Shown here: piece after piece, positions 7,810-14,845 of the stretch
Layout: each line of letters opens with the position of its first letter
Numbering within the stretch: the first letter of the stretch is position 1
Assembly: GCA_016297855.1 (NCBI GenBank)
Contig: JAEDFW010000009.1
Coordinates: 1-32,132, forward strand
DNA length: 32,132 nt
Source of the DNA: Oscillospiraceae bacterium
GTDB lineage: Bacteria; Bacillota; Clostridia; Oscillospirales; Oscillospiraceae
Reading direction: 5' to 3'
Program-made: the position numbers and the translations under genes
The notes under the pieces: generated by a model
Database searches by the model: none
Told to the model about the DNA's origin: nothing
The model's input: only the letters and a program-made list of their open reading frames with translations

Positions 7810-10800
7810 GCCATCTTCATACCCTTTCCGCGCTGATACCCTCTGGTCAGCGATGCAATCTCAATCGCCAGCGACTGCACGTCCAGCTGATCCCGGATCA
7901 CAAATGTATTGCCCGTAACGCTTACGCTCGATTCGCTGTTGTACGTTCTCCGGTTGTCCGTTCCTGACATCGCGCCGGCCTGCGCTTCGCCCGTCAGCTG
8001 GCGATACGCGTTGCGAATTACCTTCGCCTGCTTTCGGGCTTCTTCGATCATTCCCAGCGCCGCGCCTCTGGTCGCCTGCACGCCAACTTCCATCTGCATA
8101 ACCCGTGAAGGCGAATGGATTCCCAATTCCTTTTTTGCCGCGTTCACCGCTGCCCGCGCCGCCTGTCGCATGGCCTGCACCACGCTGCTCTGTCCGGCCT
8201 CAATACCGTTTTTCATGCCAACCATCACGTTCAATCCCCAACTATATGCTTTTTTGCTGGGCGAATGCTCATCAAACGTATCCGGTATAATCGCGGCCAT
8301 TTCGTCTGCAGCGCCCTGCATCGCGTCAATTGGCTGGCTCTTGGTGTCTTCAATTGCCGTTGCCATTCCCGGCATAATCTGCCCGGTCTGTTCCTGAATG
8401 TTTCCTGGCAACTCTGTTGCTGCTTGCTGCGCGGCTTGCACTACCGCCGCCAGCGCAGTGGCCGTGCCTTCAGTGCTCTGAAGAATTTCAGAAGGTATAA
8501 TGCCCTGTTCTGCCATCGTGGCCAGCACGCTCATAAGCGGCGAGCCATCTTCCATCAGTCCGCTTTCGTCCAGCGCTTTAATAAACTCTTCCAGCGATGT
8601 AATATACTGGGTGTAGTCAATGCCCGTCATTTTGCTGGCAAAGTCCACATTGAACCAGTCAATCATATTGATGCCGTCTTCAATCGTGGCTCCGGCGTTT
8701 TCCAGCTTCTGCGCAGCTTCTATTGCTTTGTTGAGTTCCTCTGTGGTTATCCCCTTGTCTTTTAGCATGCCGGGCAATACGCTTCCGTAATCAGCGAGTT
8801 TTTGCTTGTTTACCTTTTCCCGCTGTTCCTGCAGTTTTTGAAGCGCCTCTGCTTCATCCTCCGCCATCTTAATGCGGCCCTCTTCATCCAGATCCCCCAT
8901 GCTCTGCGCGTTTACTTCTTTCAGGGCTTTTTCTGCTGCATTGATCTCTTGGATTTTCTTGTCAGCTACAATTTCAATGTACTCCGCCGCCATCTGCGCA
9001 TCTTCTTCAGTTCCAATGCCCAGCCGCGTCTTTTCAAACGCCCACTGATAAGACTGCATCTGCGCATTGTTTGCTTCAACTGCCGCCTGTGCCGCCAGTC
9101 CCAATGTTTCCAGCAGCGCGTTCAGCTGCGCAATCTCTTCTTCCGTGGTCGCCCTGTTCTGATCACATAGCGTGGTAAGATACGTGGTTACCGCCGTGCT
9201 CTTGGCGGTCAGGTCGGCTTCCATGGTCTCAGCCTGCCCTTTAAGCGTTTCCAGCGAATTATCGTATGTCGTCTTGTCAATAATTCCGCTTTCAAACAAG
9301 GTGTCCAGCTCTGCCTTTTTCGCTGCAAAGCTCTCGTCAATCACCTTGTAGGCCTCCGCCACTGCCGCATCGACGTCCGCCTGCATGCTGTCGCGCACAT
9401 CCTGCGTCTCCGGCACGCCGTCATTCAGAATCTGAACAAACTTATCCTTCAGGCTCAGCACATCGCCCTTGATGTTCACGCTGGTGTCCACGTTGATTGT
9501 AGTCCTGAGCGATTCCACGTCAATCCGGTATTTGTCAATTTCAGATGTGTCAATACTGAAGTCCGGCTTGCTTTCCTCCAGTTTGTTGTAAAGCGCGATA
9601 ATTCCCGCCACAGCCGCAGCAGCCGCGCCCAGCCCCAGCATCAGCGCGCCGCCCGGGCCAAGACCTGCCGTCAGCGCGCCAATCAGGCTGTGCGTTGCCT
9701 TGAATGTGGTCTGAATCTTACCCCACGCCTGCGCAAATTTGCCCAGCGCGCCCACCGTGCTGCCCAGCGTGCCGCCAATCTTGCCAATCAGCGAAATTGC
9801 CGGGCCTGCCGCTGCCGCGTAGGCCGCCCATGTGGTAATGTTCCGCTTCGTCGCGTCATCCAGACTGTCCAGCCATTCAACCGCACCCTGCAGCTGTCCG
9901 ATGATCCATTCAAATTCAGTTACCATCGTGTCCGCAAATTCAATACCCACCGCAACCAAGCTGTTTTTGATGTTCTTCAGCCTGCTCTCCGTGGTCTGAA
10001 GGCGCATGTTGCTTTCCTTCTGAAGCGCTTCGTTTTCCGCCCACGCCGTGTTGGCGCCCTCCAGCGCCTGCCGGATCAGTTCCGTCGCATTGGTCGATCT
10101 GAGCAGCGTGTCCGTCAGCCTCAGTTCGGTAATGCCGATGTCGTCCAGCGTGGCAATAGCGCTCATGCCGGCCTCGTCCATCTTGGAAAGACCGCCGATA
10201 AACGCTTCAAACGCCCCTGCCGGGTTGCTCTTCCAGAGCGCGGAAAACTGCTTTTCCGTAAGGCCGGCGACTTTTGCAAAATCACCAAGCGCGTCGCTTC
10301 CCGTCGCTACCGCAACCTCCATCAGCTTGAGCGCCTTGGAAAATGCGCTGCCGCCCGCCTCCGCCTCAATTCCCAGCGAACTAAGCGCTGCGGCAAATCC
10401 CATAATGTGCTGATTCGAAAGCCCCACCTGCGAACCTGCGGCCGCAATGCGCATGGCCATGGTCATGATTTCCGCTTCGGTGGTCGCCATGGTGTTGCCC
10501 AGATAGACCAGCGTGGAGCCCATCGTTTCGAACTGGTCCTGCTGCATACCGGTAATGTTGGCAAACCGCGCCATCTGGCCGGCTGCTTCTTCACTTGCCA
10601 TATTGGTGCTCATGCCCAGACGAATGATGGTCTCCGTAAATCCTTCCAGTTCTTCGTTGGCAATGCCCAGCTGACCGGCAATTTCCATAACGCCCGCAAT
10701 CTCGCCTGCTCCGGTCGCCAGCCGCTTGCTCATTTCAATAATGCTGTCGCTCAGGCCCTCAAAAAACGCTTCCGCATCCTCTCCTGTGGCGTCCACCGTC

Positions 10801-11582
10801 TTTCGAACGCCCGCAAACGCGCTCTCATAGTCAATGCTGGCTTTAAGCGTTGCCGCGCCCAAACCCATGATCGGGGCGGTCACCGTGCGCGTCAGCGTAT
10901 TGCCTACCCGCTCCACATTGGCCGCCGCGGTCTTGGCCTGTTCGCCCCATGTTTCCATGGCCACACCGTGCTTATACCATTCGTTTTCGCTCAGCGCCAG
11001 TTCTTTTCTGAGCCTTTCAACCTCGGCCTTGGCGTTGTTCAGGTTGACCGTCGTGCTCGATATGGTGGCGTTCTGCTTGTTCCAGCTATTTTTTACCGCA
11101 TCGATCTGGCCGCCCAGCTTGTCAACCGCCGCCTGCATTTCCTGATATTCGCGCCGCTGGTTGGCTAATTTCTCCTCAAGGCCCTCAACAATCAAATTGT
11201 CTCCTGCAAGCTTGGCTCCGGCCAGCACCCGCTCGGTCTCTTCAATCTCCCGCTGATACAATTGAAGATCTGCCTTTGCCTCCCGGTATTTCTCGCTCAT
11301 CCGGCTGTGCTGAATCACAGATTCCTGCATCCGGTTGTTGGCCTGTCTCAGTCGCGCTTCAAATTGCTGAACGATCTTTTCCTGCCCGTCCAGCTGCGTG
11401 CGCAGCAGCTTGGCTTTCTCGCCCATGCCACCCAGCGTCTTTTCAAAGTTTTCAATGCCTGCCCCGGCCAGCTTGAATTCGCTTTCCGCCTCGCGGATCT
11501 GCTGATTGATCAGGCGGATATTTTTATCAAAGTTGTCGCTGTCCAGAAGCAGCTTTACCGTGAGCTGCCTTACGTCTGCCAT
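7806..11582 (-). CDS. Tape measure protein
   Basis: 1258 aa; sets tail length and is carried inside the tail tube. The ATG at 11582 (MADVRQLTVKLLL) follows GGAGG at 7 nt; a more upstream ATG lacks this site. Residues about 15-190 form a long predicted coiled coil (LRTQLDGQEKIVQQFEARL). Residues about 225-560 match the PhageMin_Tail/TP901 tape-measure core (YESAFAGVRKTVDATGEDAE, ITGMQQDQFETMGSTLVYLG). A hydrophobic Gly/Ala-rich stretch near 640-690 may be the membrane-active part. Further helices follow, with the C-terminal segment EHSPSKKAYSWGLNVMVGM common in this family. It overlaps the chaperone frameshift ORF by 13 nt and Dit by 4 nt. Confidence 0.93.
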   Translation of the reverse strand: MADVRQLTVKLLLDSDNFDKNIRLINQQIREAESEFKLAGAGIENFEKTLGGMGEKAKLLRTQLDGQEKIVQQFEARLRQANNRMQESVIQHSRMSEKYREAKADLQLYQREIEETERVLAGAKLAGDNLIVEGLEEKLANQRREYQEMQAAVDKLGGQIDAVKNSWNKQNATISSTTVNLNNAKAEVERLRKELALSENEWYKHGVAMETWGEQAKTAAANVERVGNTLTRTVTAPIMGLGAATLKASIDYESAFAGVRKTVDATGEDAEAFFEGLSDSIIEMSKRLATGAGEIAGVMEIAGQLGIANEELEGFTETIIRLGMSTNMASEEAAGQMARFANITGMQQDQFETMGSTLVYLGNTMATTEAEIMTMAMRIAAAGSQVGLSNQHIMGFAAALSSLGIEAEAGGSAFSKALKLMEVAVATGSDALGDFAKVAGLTEKQFSALWKSNPAGAFEAFIGGLSKMDEAGMSAIATLDDIGITELRLTDTLLRSTNATELIRQALEGANTAWAENEALQKESNMRLQTTESRLKNIKNSLVAVGIEFADTMVTEFEWIIGQLQGAVEWLDSLDDATKRNITTWAAYAAAAGPAISLIGKIGGTLGSTVGALGKFAQAWGKIQTTFKATHSLIGALTAGLGPGGALMLGLGAAAAAVAGIIALYNKLEESKPDFSIDTSEIDKYRIDVESLRTTINVDTSVNIKGDVLSLKDKFVQILNDGVPETQDVRDSMQADVDAAVAEAYKVIDESFAAKKAELDTLFESGIIDKTTYDNSLETLKGQAETMEADLTAKSTAVTTYLTTLCDQNRATTEEEIAQLNALLETLGLAAQAAVEANNAQMQSYQWAFEKTRLGIGTEEDAQMAAEYIEIVADKKIQEINAAEKALKEVNAQSMGDLDEEGRIKMAEDEAEALQKLQEQREKVNKQKLADYGSVLPGMLKDKGITTEELNKAIEAAQKLENAGATIEDGINMIDWFNVDFASKMTGIDYTQYITSLEEFIKALDESGLMEDGSPLMSVLATMAEQGIIPSEILQSTEGTATALAAVVQAAQQAATELPGNIQEQTGQIMPGMATAIEDTKSQPIDAMQGAADEMAAIIPDTFDEHSPSKKAYSWGLNVMVGMKNGIEAGQSSVVQAMRQAARAAVNAAKKELGIHSPSRVMQMEVGVQATRGAALGMIEEARKQAKVIRNAYRQLTGEAQAGAMSGTDNRRTYNSESSVSVTGNTFVIRDQLDVQSLAIEIASLTRGYQRGKGMKMA

Positions 11583-11776
11583 GTATCCGCCTCCATATTC
11601 CACACCTCGTCAATATACATTCTGCGCGGCTCGTTTTTCTTCTTCTCGCGCTTCGCTTCCCATGTTCGGATGGAAAGATAGCCCATGATATCCATCCCGT
11701 CTATTTCTCCCATTGTCCAGCCTGTTTTCAAAAGATCTGAATATATCCCGTATATAAAATCCGACAGCGTCAGACT
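11570..11776 (-). CDS. Tail assembly chaperone -1 frame extension (gpGT-type)
   Basis: A 68-codon open frame, in the -1 frame relative to the preceding gene, runs from the A6 run at 11776-11781 to a TAA at 11570-11572. It has no convincing start with a ribosome site. Its product (SLTLSDFIYGIYSDLLKTGW, then a basic EAKREKKKNEPRR stretch) resembles the T part of siphophage G/GT tail chaperones. A -1 slip would give a fusion of about 189 aa. The local sequence is G-AAA-AAA-G in the upstream frame, not the ideal A-AAA-AAG phasing, so slippage on the A-run is inferred from gene order and the open frame. It fills the gap to the tape measure. Confidence 0.7.
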   Translation of the reverse strand, partial: SLTLSDFIYGIYSDLLKTGWTMGEIDGMDIMGYLSIRTWEAKREKKKNEPRRMYIDEVWNMEADTWQT

Positions 11777-12138
11777 TTTTTCTTCGTCTCGTTCGCTGCC
11801 GGATTCATAGGGAACTCCTTAAGCACACTCGTCATCATATTTCTGACCGCTACCATTGCAAATGCAATGTCGTGCGCCAGTTTGTCTACCGGGTATCCTT
11901 CATATACCTCTTCGGGCGTAAACTGATTTTTGAACACAATGCAGAACCATTTCACCATCGTGTCGAGCGCTTCCTGAATCTTCAGGCCGCTTTCATCAAT
12001 TTCTCTGCCTTCAATCTGCGCCTGGCCAATCTCAAGCACCCGATTATACATTTCTTCCGCCGGTCCGATCTCCCGCATGGCCCGTGCGCTTACAAAATCA
12101 ATGGCGTATTCCTTTTCGCCCAGCTTGCAAGTGATCAT
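11770..12138 (-). CDS. Tail assembly chaperone (gpG-type)
   Basis: 122 aa; equivalent in position to lambda gpG, a non-virion chaperone that loads tail-tube subunits on the tape measure. The ATG at 12138 (MITCKLGEKEYAIDF) follows AAAGGAG at 9 nt; the upstream ATG at 12198 lacks a site and its extension is merely a hairpin sequence. The protein is largely helical. It ends in NETKKKV just past an A6 run where a -1 frameshift would extend it. It is the first tail gene after the inserted cassette, so it may depend on readthrough or on a promoter not recognised here. Confidence 0.82.
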   Translation of the reverse strand: MITCKLGEKEYAIDFVSARAMREIGPAEEMYNRVLEIGQAQIEGREIDESGLKIQEALDTMVKWFCIVFKNQFTPEEVYEGYPVDKLAHDIAFAMVAVRNMMTSVLKEFPMNPAANETKKKV

Positions 12139-12165
12139 GTTTCCATCGCTCCTTTTTGCGTATGC

Positions 12166-12195
12166 AAAAGCCGCGCCTCTTTCAAAGCGCGGCTT
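12166..12195 (-). terminator. Perfect 9-bp hairpin after the antirepressor, possible weak terminator
   Basis: On the minus strand AAGCCGCGC (12195-12187) pairs perfectly with GCGCGGCTT (12176-12168) across a 10-nt loop, followed by only four T in total. It sits between the antirepressor stop (12210) and the ribosome site of the tail chaperone. The weak T-tract suggests partial termination, which would let late transcription pass. Confidence 0.5.
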
Positions 12196-12209
12196 CATAT
12201 GTGCCCGAT

Positions 12210-12962
12210 TTATGCTTCTTTCCTCAAAAACTTGTTCACAAAGTAAACCTGTCCCTTGCCCGTGACCTTCGGCGTTCTGGTCAGTCTCACGCTGCCGTCC
12301 GGGTTGTTGATCGTGGTTTCCTTGATTTCAAACAGACCCATGTCCATGCTCCGCTGCGTCGGCAGGTTCGTGCTTGCGCCGTTCTTCATCAAGAACCCGT
12401 TGTTCCTCATCCATTTAAACAGTCTCGTCTGGCCCATGTCTACGCCGTTCTGTTTCAGCAGCTTCGCCAGCTCACCGATCAGAATGCTCGTCTTTGCCGC
12501 GCTCACCGACTCCGCAAACAGCACCTTCGGCTTGTCCTCCGCCACCTTGGTTTCCAGCCGCTTGACCTCCTCTCCCAGCTGCTCCACCTCGCCCGTCAGC
12601 GCGTGAATTCTGCCGTCCGCCTATTTCAGCGCCCGCGCCATCATCAGCTCCGGCGTGTTCCACGCCTGTTCTACCTCGATCAGATACCGGCGAATCTGTC
12701 GGCCCATCTCGGTGCGCTGGAGCATGCAGATTTCCTTGGCCATGGAGAGAGTGAGGGAATGATTGACCTTGTTCTGTCCGCCGTTCTGACCGCTTTCCAA
12801 ATTTGGAAAGCGCTTTTCGAAGTCTGTTTTCTCCGAAAAACCGTATTCGCACATGCGAGAAAACCAAGTCGTATAGTTGCTCTCAATCCCCAGTTTTGCA
12901 TGCAGCTCCCTGCCGTCGATCGGGAAATTGCTGTCGTTCTGAATATTCAAAATTTCGTTCAT
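12210..12962 (-). pseudogene. ant: AntA/KilAC phage antirepressor interrupted by an in-frame amber codon
   Basis: The reading frame of 250 codons contains a TAG at codon 114 (12623-12621). The N-terminal part (NFPIDGRELHAKLGIESNYT, TWFSRMCEYGF, then RRYLIEVEQAWNTPE) is an AntA/AntB domain. After the amber the same frame continues through a coiled coil (ALTGEVEQLGEEVKRLE) into a KilAC/ANT domain (KLLKQNGVDMGQTRLFKWMR, KVTGKGQVYFVNKFL). Start ATG 12962 follows AGGAGG. Antirepressors inactivate the prophage repressor and induce lytic growth. A single C-to-T change (CAG to TAG) would explain the break. A GTG at 12587 could restart a separate C-terminal half, but its ribosome site is poor. It could be a true pseudogene, a suppressible amber or a sequencing error. 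Confidence 0.85.
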
Positions 12963-12997
12963 TTCATTATCCTCCTGTCGTTCGGTTCTTTCCCCGT

Positions 12998-13147
12998 TCA
13001 TGCGCTCGCCCTTCCCTTTCGTATAAACTTTGCCAACAGCTTCGGGGCTTTCGCCGCCAGATTTATAAATACCGTCCCGTCAATCACAATGTATTTGTAA
13101 TCTGCGTGGGACGGCAGCTCAATTGTCGCATATTGCTTCTTTCCCAA
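12998..13147 (-). CDS. 49-aa leader ORF upstream of the antirepressor (icd-like position)
   Basis: TTG start at 13147, 9 nt after a full AAGGAGG; the product begins MGKKQYATIELPSHADYKYI and ends in a basic LLAKFIRKGRASA. Its TGA overlaps an ATG of the antirepressor reading frame (GCATGA), so it can couple translation into ant, as icd does in phage P1. No known domain is recognised. Its ribosome site can be locked in a hairpin (13157-13178), which suggests it is the control point for antirepressor synthesis. The function of the peptide itself is unknown. Confidence 0.65.
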   Translation of the reverse strand: MGKKQYATIELPSHADYKYIVIDGTVFINLAAKAPKLLAKFIRKGRASA

Positions 13148-13156
13148 AACAAATAA

Positions 13157-13220
13157 CCTCCTTCATTCTTGAAAGAGGTCAATCCCTGTGGTATAATGGA
13201 TTTACCTGAGGGTTGACCTC
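13157..13220 (-). promoter_or_regulatory. Two mutually exclusive mRNA hairpins controlling the leader ORF ribosome site
   Basis: Minus-strand RNA. Hairpin A: GAGGTCAACCCTCAGG (13220-13205) pairs with 13191-13175, giving 8 bp, a bulged A, 4 bp, a 2x2 mismatch and 2 bp, with a 13-nt loop. Hairpin B: CCTCTTTC (13178-13171) pairs with GAAGGAGG (13164-13157), 8 bp with one U-G across a 6-nt loop, hiding the Shine-Dalgarno of the leader ORF. The two share 13178-13175, so when A forms the ribosome site tends to be free, and when A is disrupted B can close it. Pairings are read directly from sequence; the switching is inferred. Confidence 0.65.
13169..13197 (+). promoter_or_regulatory. Sigma-70/SigA-type promoter for antisense RNA
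   Basis: TTGAAA (13169-13174), 17-nt spacer, perfect TATAAT (13192-13197). It points against all genes of the window, and no plausible protein gene lies downstream. The predicted start is near 13204. The spacer and -35 overlap the hairpin region of the leader ORF on the other strand. Confidence 0.75.
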
Positions 13221-13275
13221 GGTGATACATATAAGGGATTGCCGCTTGTGGAAGGGTGGGCAATTCCTTATTTTT
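13204..13275 (+). ncRNA. Candidate antisense small RNA, about 72 nt (sar-like)
   Basis: Defined by a near-consensus promoter ending at 13197 and an intrinsic terminator: 13231-13243 pairs with 13259-13271 (13 bp, one G-U, 15-nt loop), with the 3' arm running into a T-run (13271-13275). The first 17 nt (ACCTGAGGGTTGACCTC) are complementary to the 5' arm of mRNA hairpin A. It runs antisense to the end of the T5orf172 gene and the intercistronic leader. The length and place resemble sar RNA of phage P22 (about 69 nt, antisense in the arc-ant gap), though sequence similarity is not claimed. It is expected to repress antirepressor translation. There is no plausible peptide with a ribosome site within it. 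Confidence 0.68.
13231..13275 (+). terminator. Intrinsic terminator of the antisense RNA
   Basis: ATAAGGGATTGCC (13231-13243) pairs with GGCAATTCCTTAT (13259-13271), 13 bp with one G-U, then TTTT. On the minus strand the same hairpin has no T-run, so it terminates only plus-strand transcripts. It contains the TAA of the T5orf172 gene. Confidence 0.75.
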
Positions 13276-13711
13276 CTGTTGCAAAATAAAACGGTGTCTT
13301 GTAATGAGGATTGTACTCCATTCTACAGTCTTCTGGATTTAAGGCATAGACCAATGTGGGTAGATTCTCAAAGAAGTAGGCCATTCCGACATTAAACAAT
13401 TCCGGACGCGAGTTTCGCGAGTTTGGCTTCTTTGGCACTCTGTACTTGTCGAAATGCCTATGAAGGATTTCTTCATTTTCATAATAATTCAGATGCCAAG
13501 GCGATACTGCCACCAATTTCACTTGCTCTCGTTTATAGTTCTTCAGCCTATAATCTCGCGCATCGCCGCTTGTTGCTCCTATCTTCAAAAGAGAAAACCC
13601 CGGCATTACTTGTAGTTTTACTACATAGATCGTTCCGCCCGCTCCCCTCATCGTTTCTCTTCGCGGAATGTCAATCACTCTTCTCGCATAATCCCAGTTG
13701 TACAATCTCAT
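13268..13711 (-). CDS. T5orf172/MUG113-type GIY-YIG-like protein
   Basis: 147 aa. GTIYVVKLQVMPGFSLLKIG (about residues 26-45) followed by arginine-containing ARDYRLKNY, then YENEEILHRHFDKYR (about 76-90) and SRPELFNVG (about 101-109) fits the T5orf172 branch of the GIY-YIG superfamily, putative DNA nucleases common in phages. The ATG overlaps the stop of the ribbon-helix-helix gene by 4 nt, so the two are co-translated from the autoregulated promoter. It sits where P22 has nothing between arc and ant, so it may be a homing-type or accessory gene carried by the module. Catalytic competence cannot be judged. Confidence 0.75.
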   Translation of the reverse strand: MRLYNWDYARRVIDIPRRETMRGAGGTIYVVKLQVMPGFSLLKIGATSGDARDYRLKNYKREQVKLVAVSPWHLNYYENEEILHRHFDKYRVPKKPNSRNSRPELFNVGMAYFFENLPTLVYALNPEDCRMEYNPHYKTPFYFATEK

Positions 13712-13899
13712 TCCCGCTCCACCTGCCCCTTGTTGCGCGGCACTTCGCCATAAATCCTTTCAATCCCTGATCTGATTACTTCGCTTTTCGTCATGTTAAG
13801 AGCCTCGGCGCATGTTTCCAGCTTCTCTACCGTCTCTTTATCCATCCGAACGCGAATCATCGTATCTTTCGGATTGTCAGACTTGGTTCTCGGCGACAT
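13708..13899 (-). CDS. Ribbon-helix-helix (Arc/CopG-like) transcriptional regulator, 63 aa
   Basis: ATG at 13899 (MSPRTKSDNPKDTM) follows GAGGTGATACG; an upstream in-frame start would lie inside the operator. DTMIRVRMDKETVEKLETCA forms the strand and first helix, and LNMTKSEVIRSGIERIYGEV the second helix, a standard MetJ/Arc fold of DNA-binding dimers. It is the first gene of the antirepressor operon, directly after an inverted-repeat operator overlapping the promoter, so autorepression is likely, as with Arc in P22. The stop overlaps the start of the T5orf172 gene by 4 nt. Confidence 0.85.
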   Translation of the reverse strand: MSPRTKSDNPKDTMIRVRMDKETVEKLETCAEALNMTKSEVIRSGIERIYGEVPRNKGQVERE

Positions 13900-13915
13900 C
13901 GTATCACCTCGCTTT

Positions 13916-13959
13916 CTTGTCGCTACAATTATAATAAACGTAGCAACAAGAAAAGTCAA
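13916..13959 (-). promoter_or_regulatory. Promoter and inverted-repeat operator of the RHH-antirepressor operon
   Basis: Minus strand: TTGACT (13959-13954), 17-nt spacer, TATTAT (13936-13931); a TATAAT overlaps 3 nt further on with a long spacer. Arms CTTGTTGCTAC (13950-13940) and GTAGCGACAAG (13926-13916) form an inverted repeat (10 of 11 matching) that spans the spacer, -10 and start site. This is the classic layout for an autorepressor, most likely the RHH protein encoded just downstream. Confidence 0.8.
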
Positions 13960-14004
13960 CCCCTAAGTTGTAAATAATCTACATTTCTACCCCTTTATTG
14001 CACG

Positions 14005-14033
14005 AAAGCACCAGCCATTCGGGCAGGTGCTTT
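14005..14033 (-). terminator. Hairpin after the HIRAN gene, probable weak terminator
   Basis: AAAGCACC and GGTGCTTT form a perfect 8-bp stem with a 13-nt loop, just past the HIRAN gene stop (14043) and before the next promoter. The T-tract after the stem is short (TTTCG), so termination strength is uncertain. Confidence 0.5.
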
Positions 14034-14042
14034 ACTTCTTTA

Positions 14043-14816
14043 TTAACCTTTAATAGCATACAGTATTCCAACGATAATCAACATAGCTATCGCAGAAAGA
14101 GCGCCCCAGATCAGTCTCCATTCTTTTTTATCAGCCTCTTTATCAATTGGTCCCTTCTCTGTCTCCTTGCTCTCCTCTTCCGGCTTGTCAATTCTTCCCA
14201 GTAACCTATCAGTTTCTTCTCTCAGTCGTTTTGCTTCCTCTATCGCCTTTCTGGTTTTCTCCAGACTTCTCTGCATTTCTTCTTGAACCAGCCTGCTTCT
14301 CTCTGGGGCATATTTGCCGCAATGATCAAAGCTGCTCAATTCCTCCGGTTTTCTTCTCTCCGACCTCTTCCGATATTCGCTTTCCCCTACAGTTCCCACA
14401 AAATCCGGATGTTCCAGTACAATGCCACATCCATATACCCATTCGTCTTCATATTCATCCAAATCCGATTCATCTAGTTCACGGCGGCTTATACCGCTTT
14501 CGTCAACATTTACGAGCATTCCCGCTATACTTCCGTTATGCGGCTTCCAATAAAACACCCTGCACTCTTGCACCAGAATGCTGCTTATCGGCATTCCTTT
14601 CTGCCGTACGGTCTTAGCAATATCTGCTGGCAAATATCCAATTTGCTCATAATGCTCGTTATATACCGCAATAGCTTCCGGGAATCTGGTCGTCGCTGCA
14701 TCTTCGATGTACAATCGGTTTTCCCGCCCGTACATCGAAGCCAATATTTCTTGTCTGTTGGAGCCGTCAGGATTCTCAAACGTAACACCCGCTACATTAA
14801 CAGTTATTTTTCCCAT
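14043..14816 (-). CDS. HIRAN-domain protein with coiled coil and C-terminal membrane anchor
   Basis: 257 aa from the ATG at 14816, which follows GGGGGC at 7 nt. Residues about 4-75 (VNVAGVTFENPDGSNRQEIL, then PEAIAVYNEHYEQIGYLPAD) match the HIRAN fold, a DNA-end-binding domain usually found in SWI2/SNF2 helicases or alone in bacteria. A charged linker and a coiled coil (EMQRSLEKTRKAIEEAKRL, about 175-205) follow. The protein ends in a single hydrophobic segment (IWGALSAIAMLIIVGILYAI), a tail-anchor-like topology. DNA here is AT-rich (19 G/C of 60 at 14041-14100), unlike neighbouring tail genes. It has its own promoter and end hairpin, the profile of a lysogenic-conversion (moron) gene. A role in superinfection exclusion or defence is conjecture. 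Confidence 0.68.
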   Translation of the reverse strand: MGKITVNVAGVTFENPDGSNRQEILASMYGRENRLYIEDAATTRFPEAIAVYNEHYEQIGYLPADIAKTVRQKGMPISSILVQECRVFYWKPHNGSIAGMLVNVDESGISRRELDESDLDEYEDEWVYGCGIVLEHPDFVGTVGESEYRKRSERRKPEELSSFDHCGKYAPERSRLVQEEMQRSLEKTRKAIEEAKRLREETDRLLGRIDKPEEESKETEKGPIDKEADKKEWRLIWGALSAIAMLIIVGILYAIKG

Positions 14817-14845
14817 TTCATCCGCCCCCTTCGTATGATAGCCCC

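Noticed and set aside
9690..11168. 492-codon plus-strand ORF opposite the tape measure
   Set aside because: Antisense shadow; the tape measure on the minus strand has full family features.
12621..12623. Stop-codon recoding (TAG read as Gln) as in some gut phages
   Set aside because: Other genes here end in TAG at sensible places (for example at 1130 and 29256), so genome-wide recoding is not supported.
13084..13284. 66-codon minus-strand ORF across the antisense RNA region
   Set aside because: It runs through both hairpins and overlaps the 49-aa leader ORF in another frame; the leader ORF has the proper ribosome site and coupled stop.
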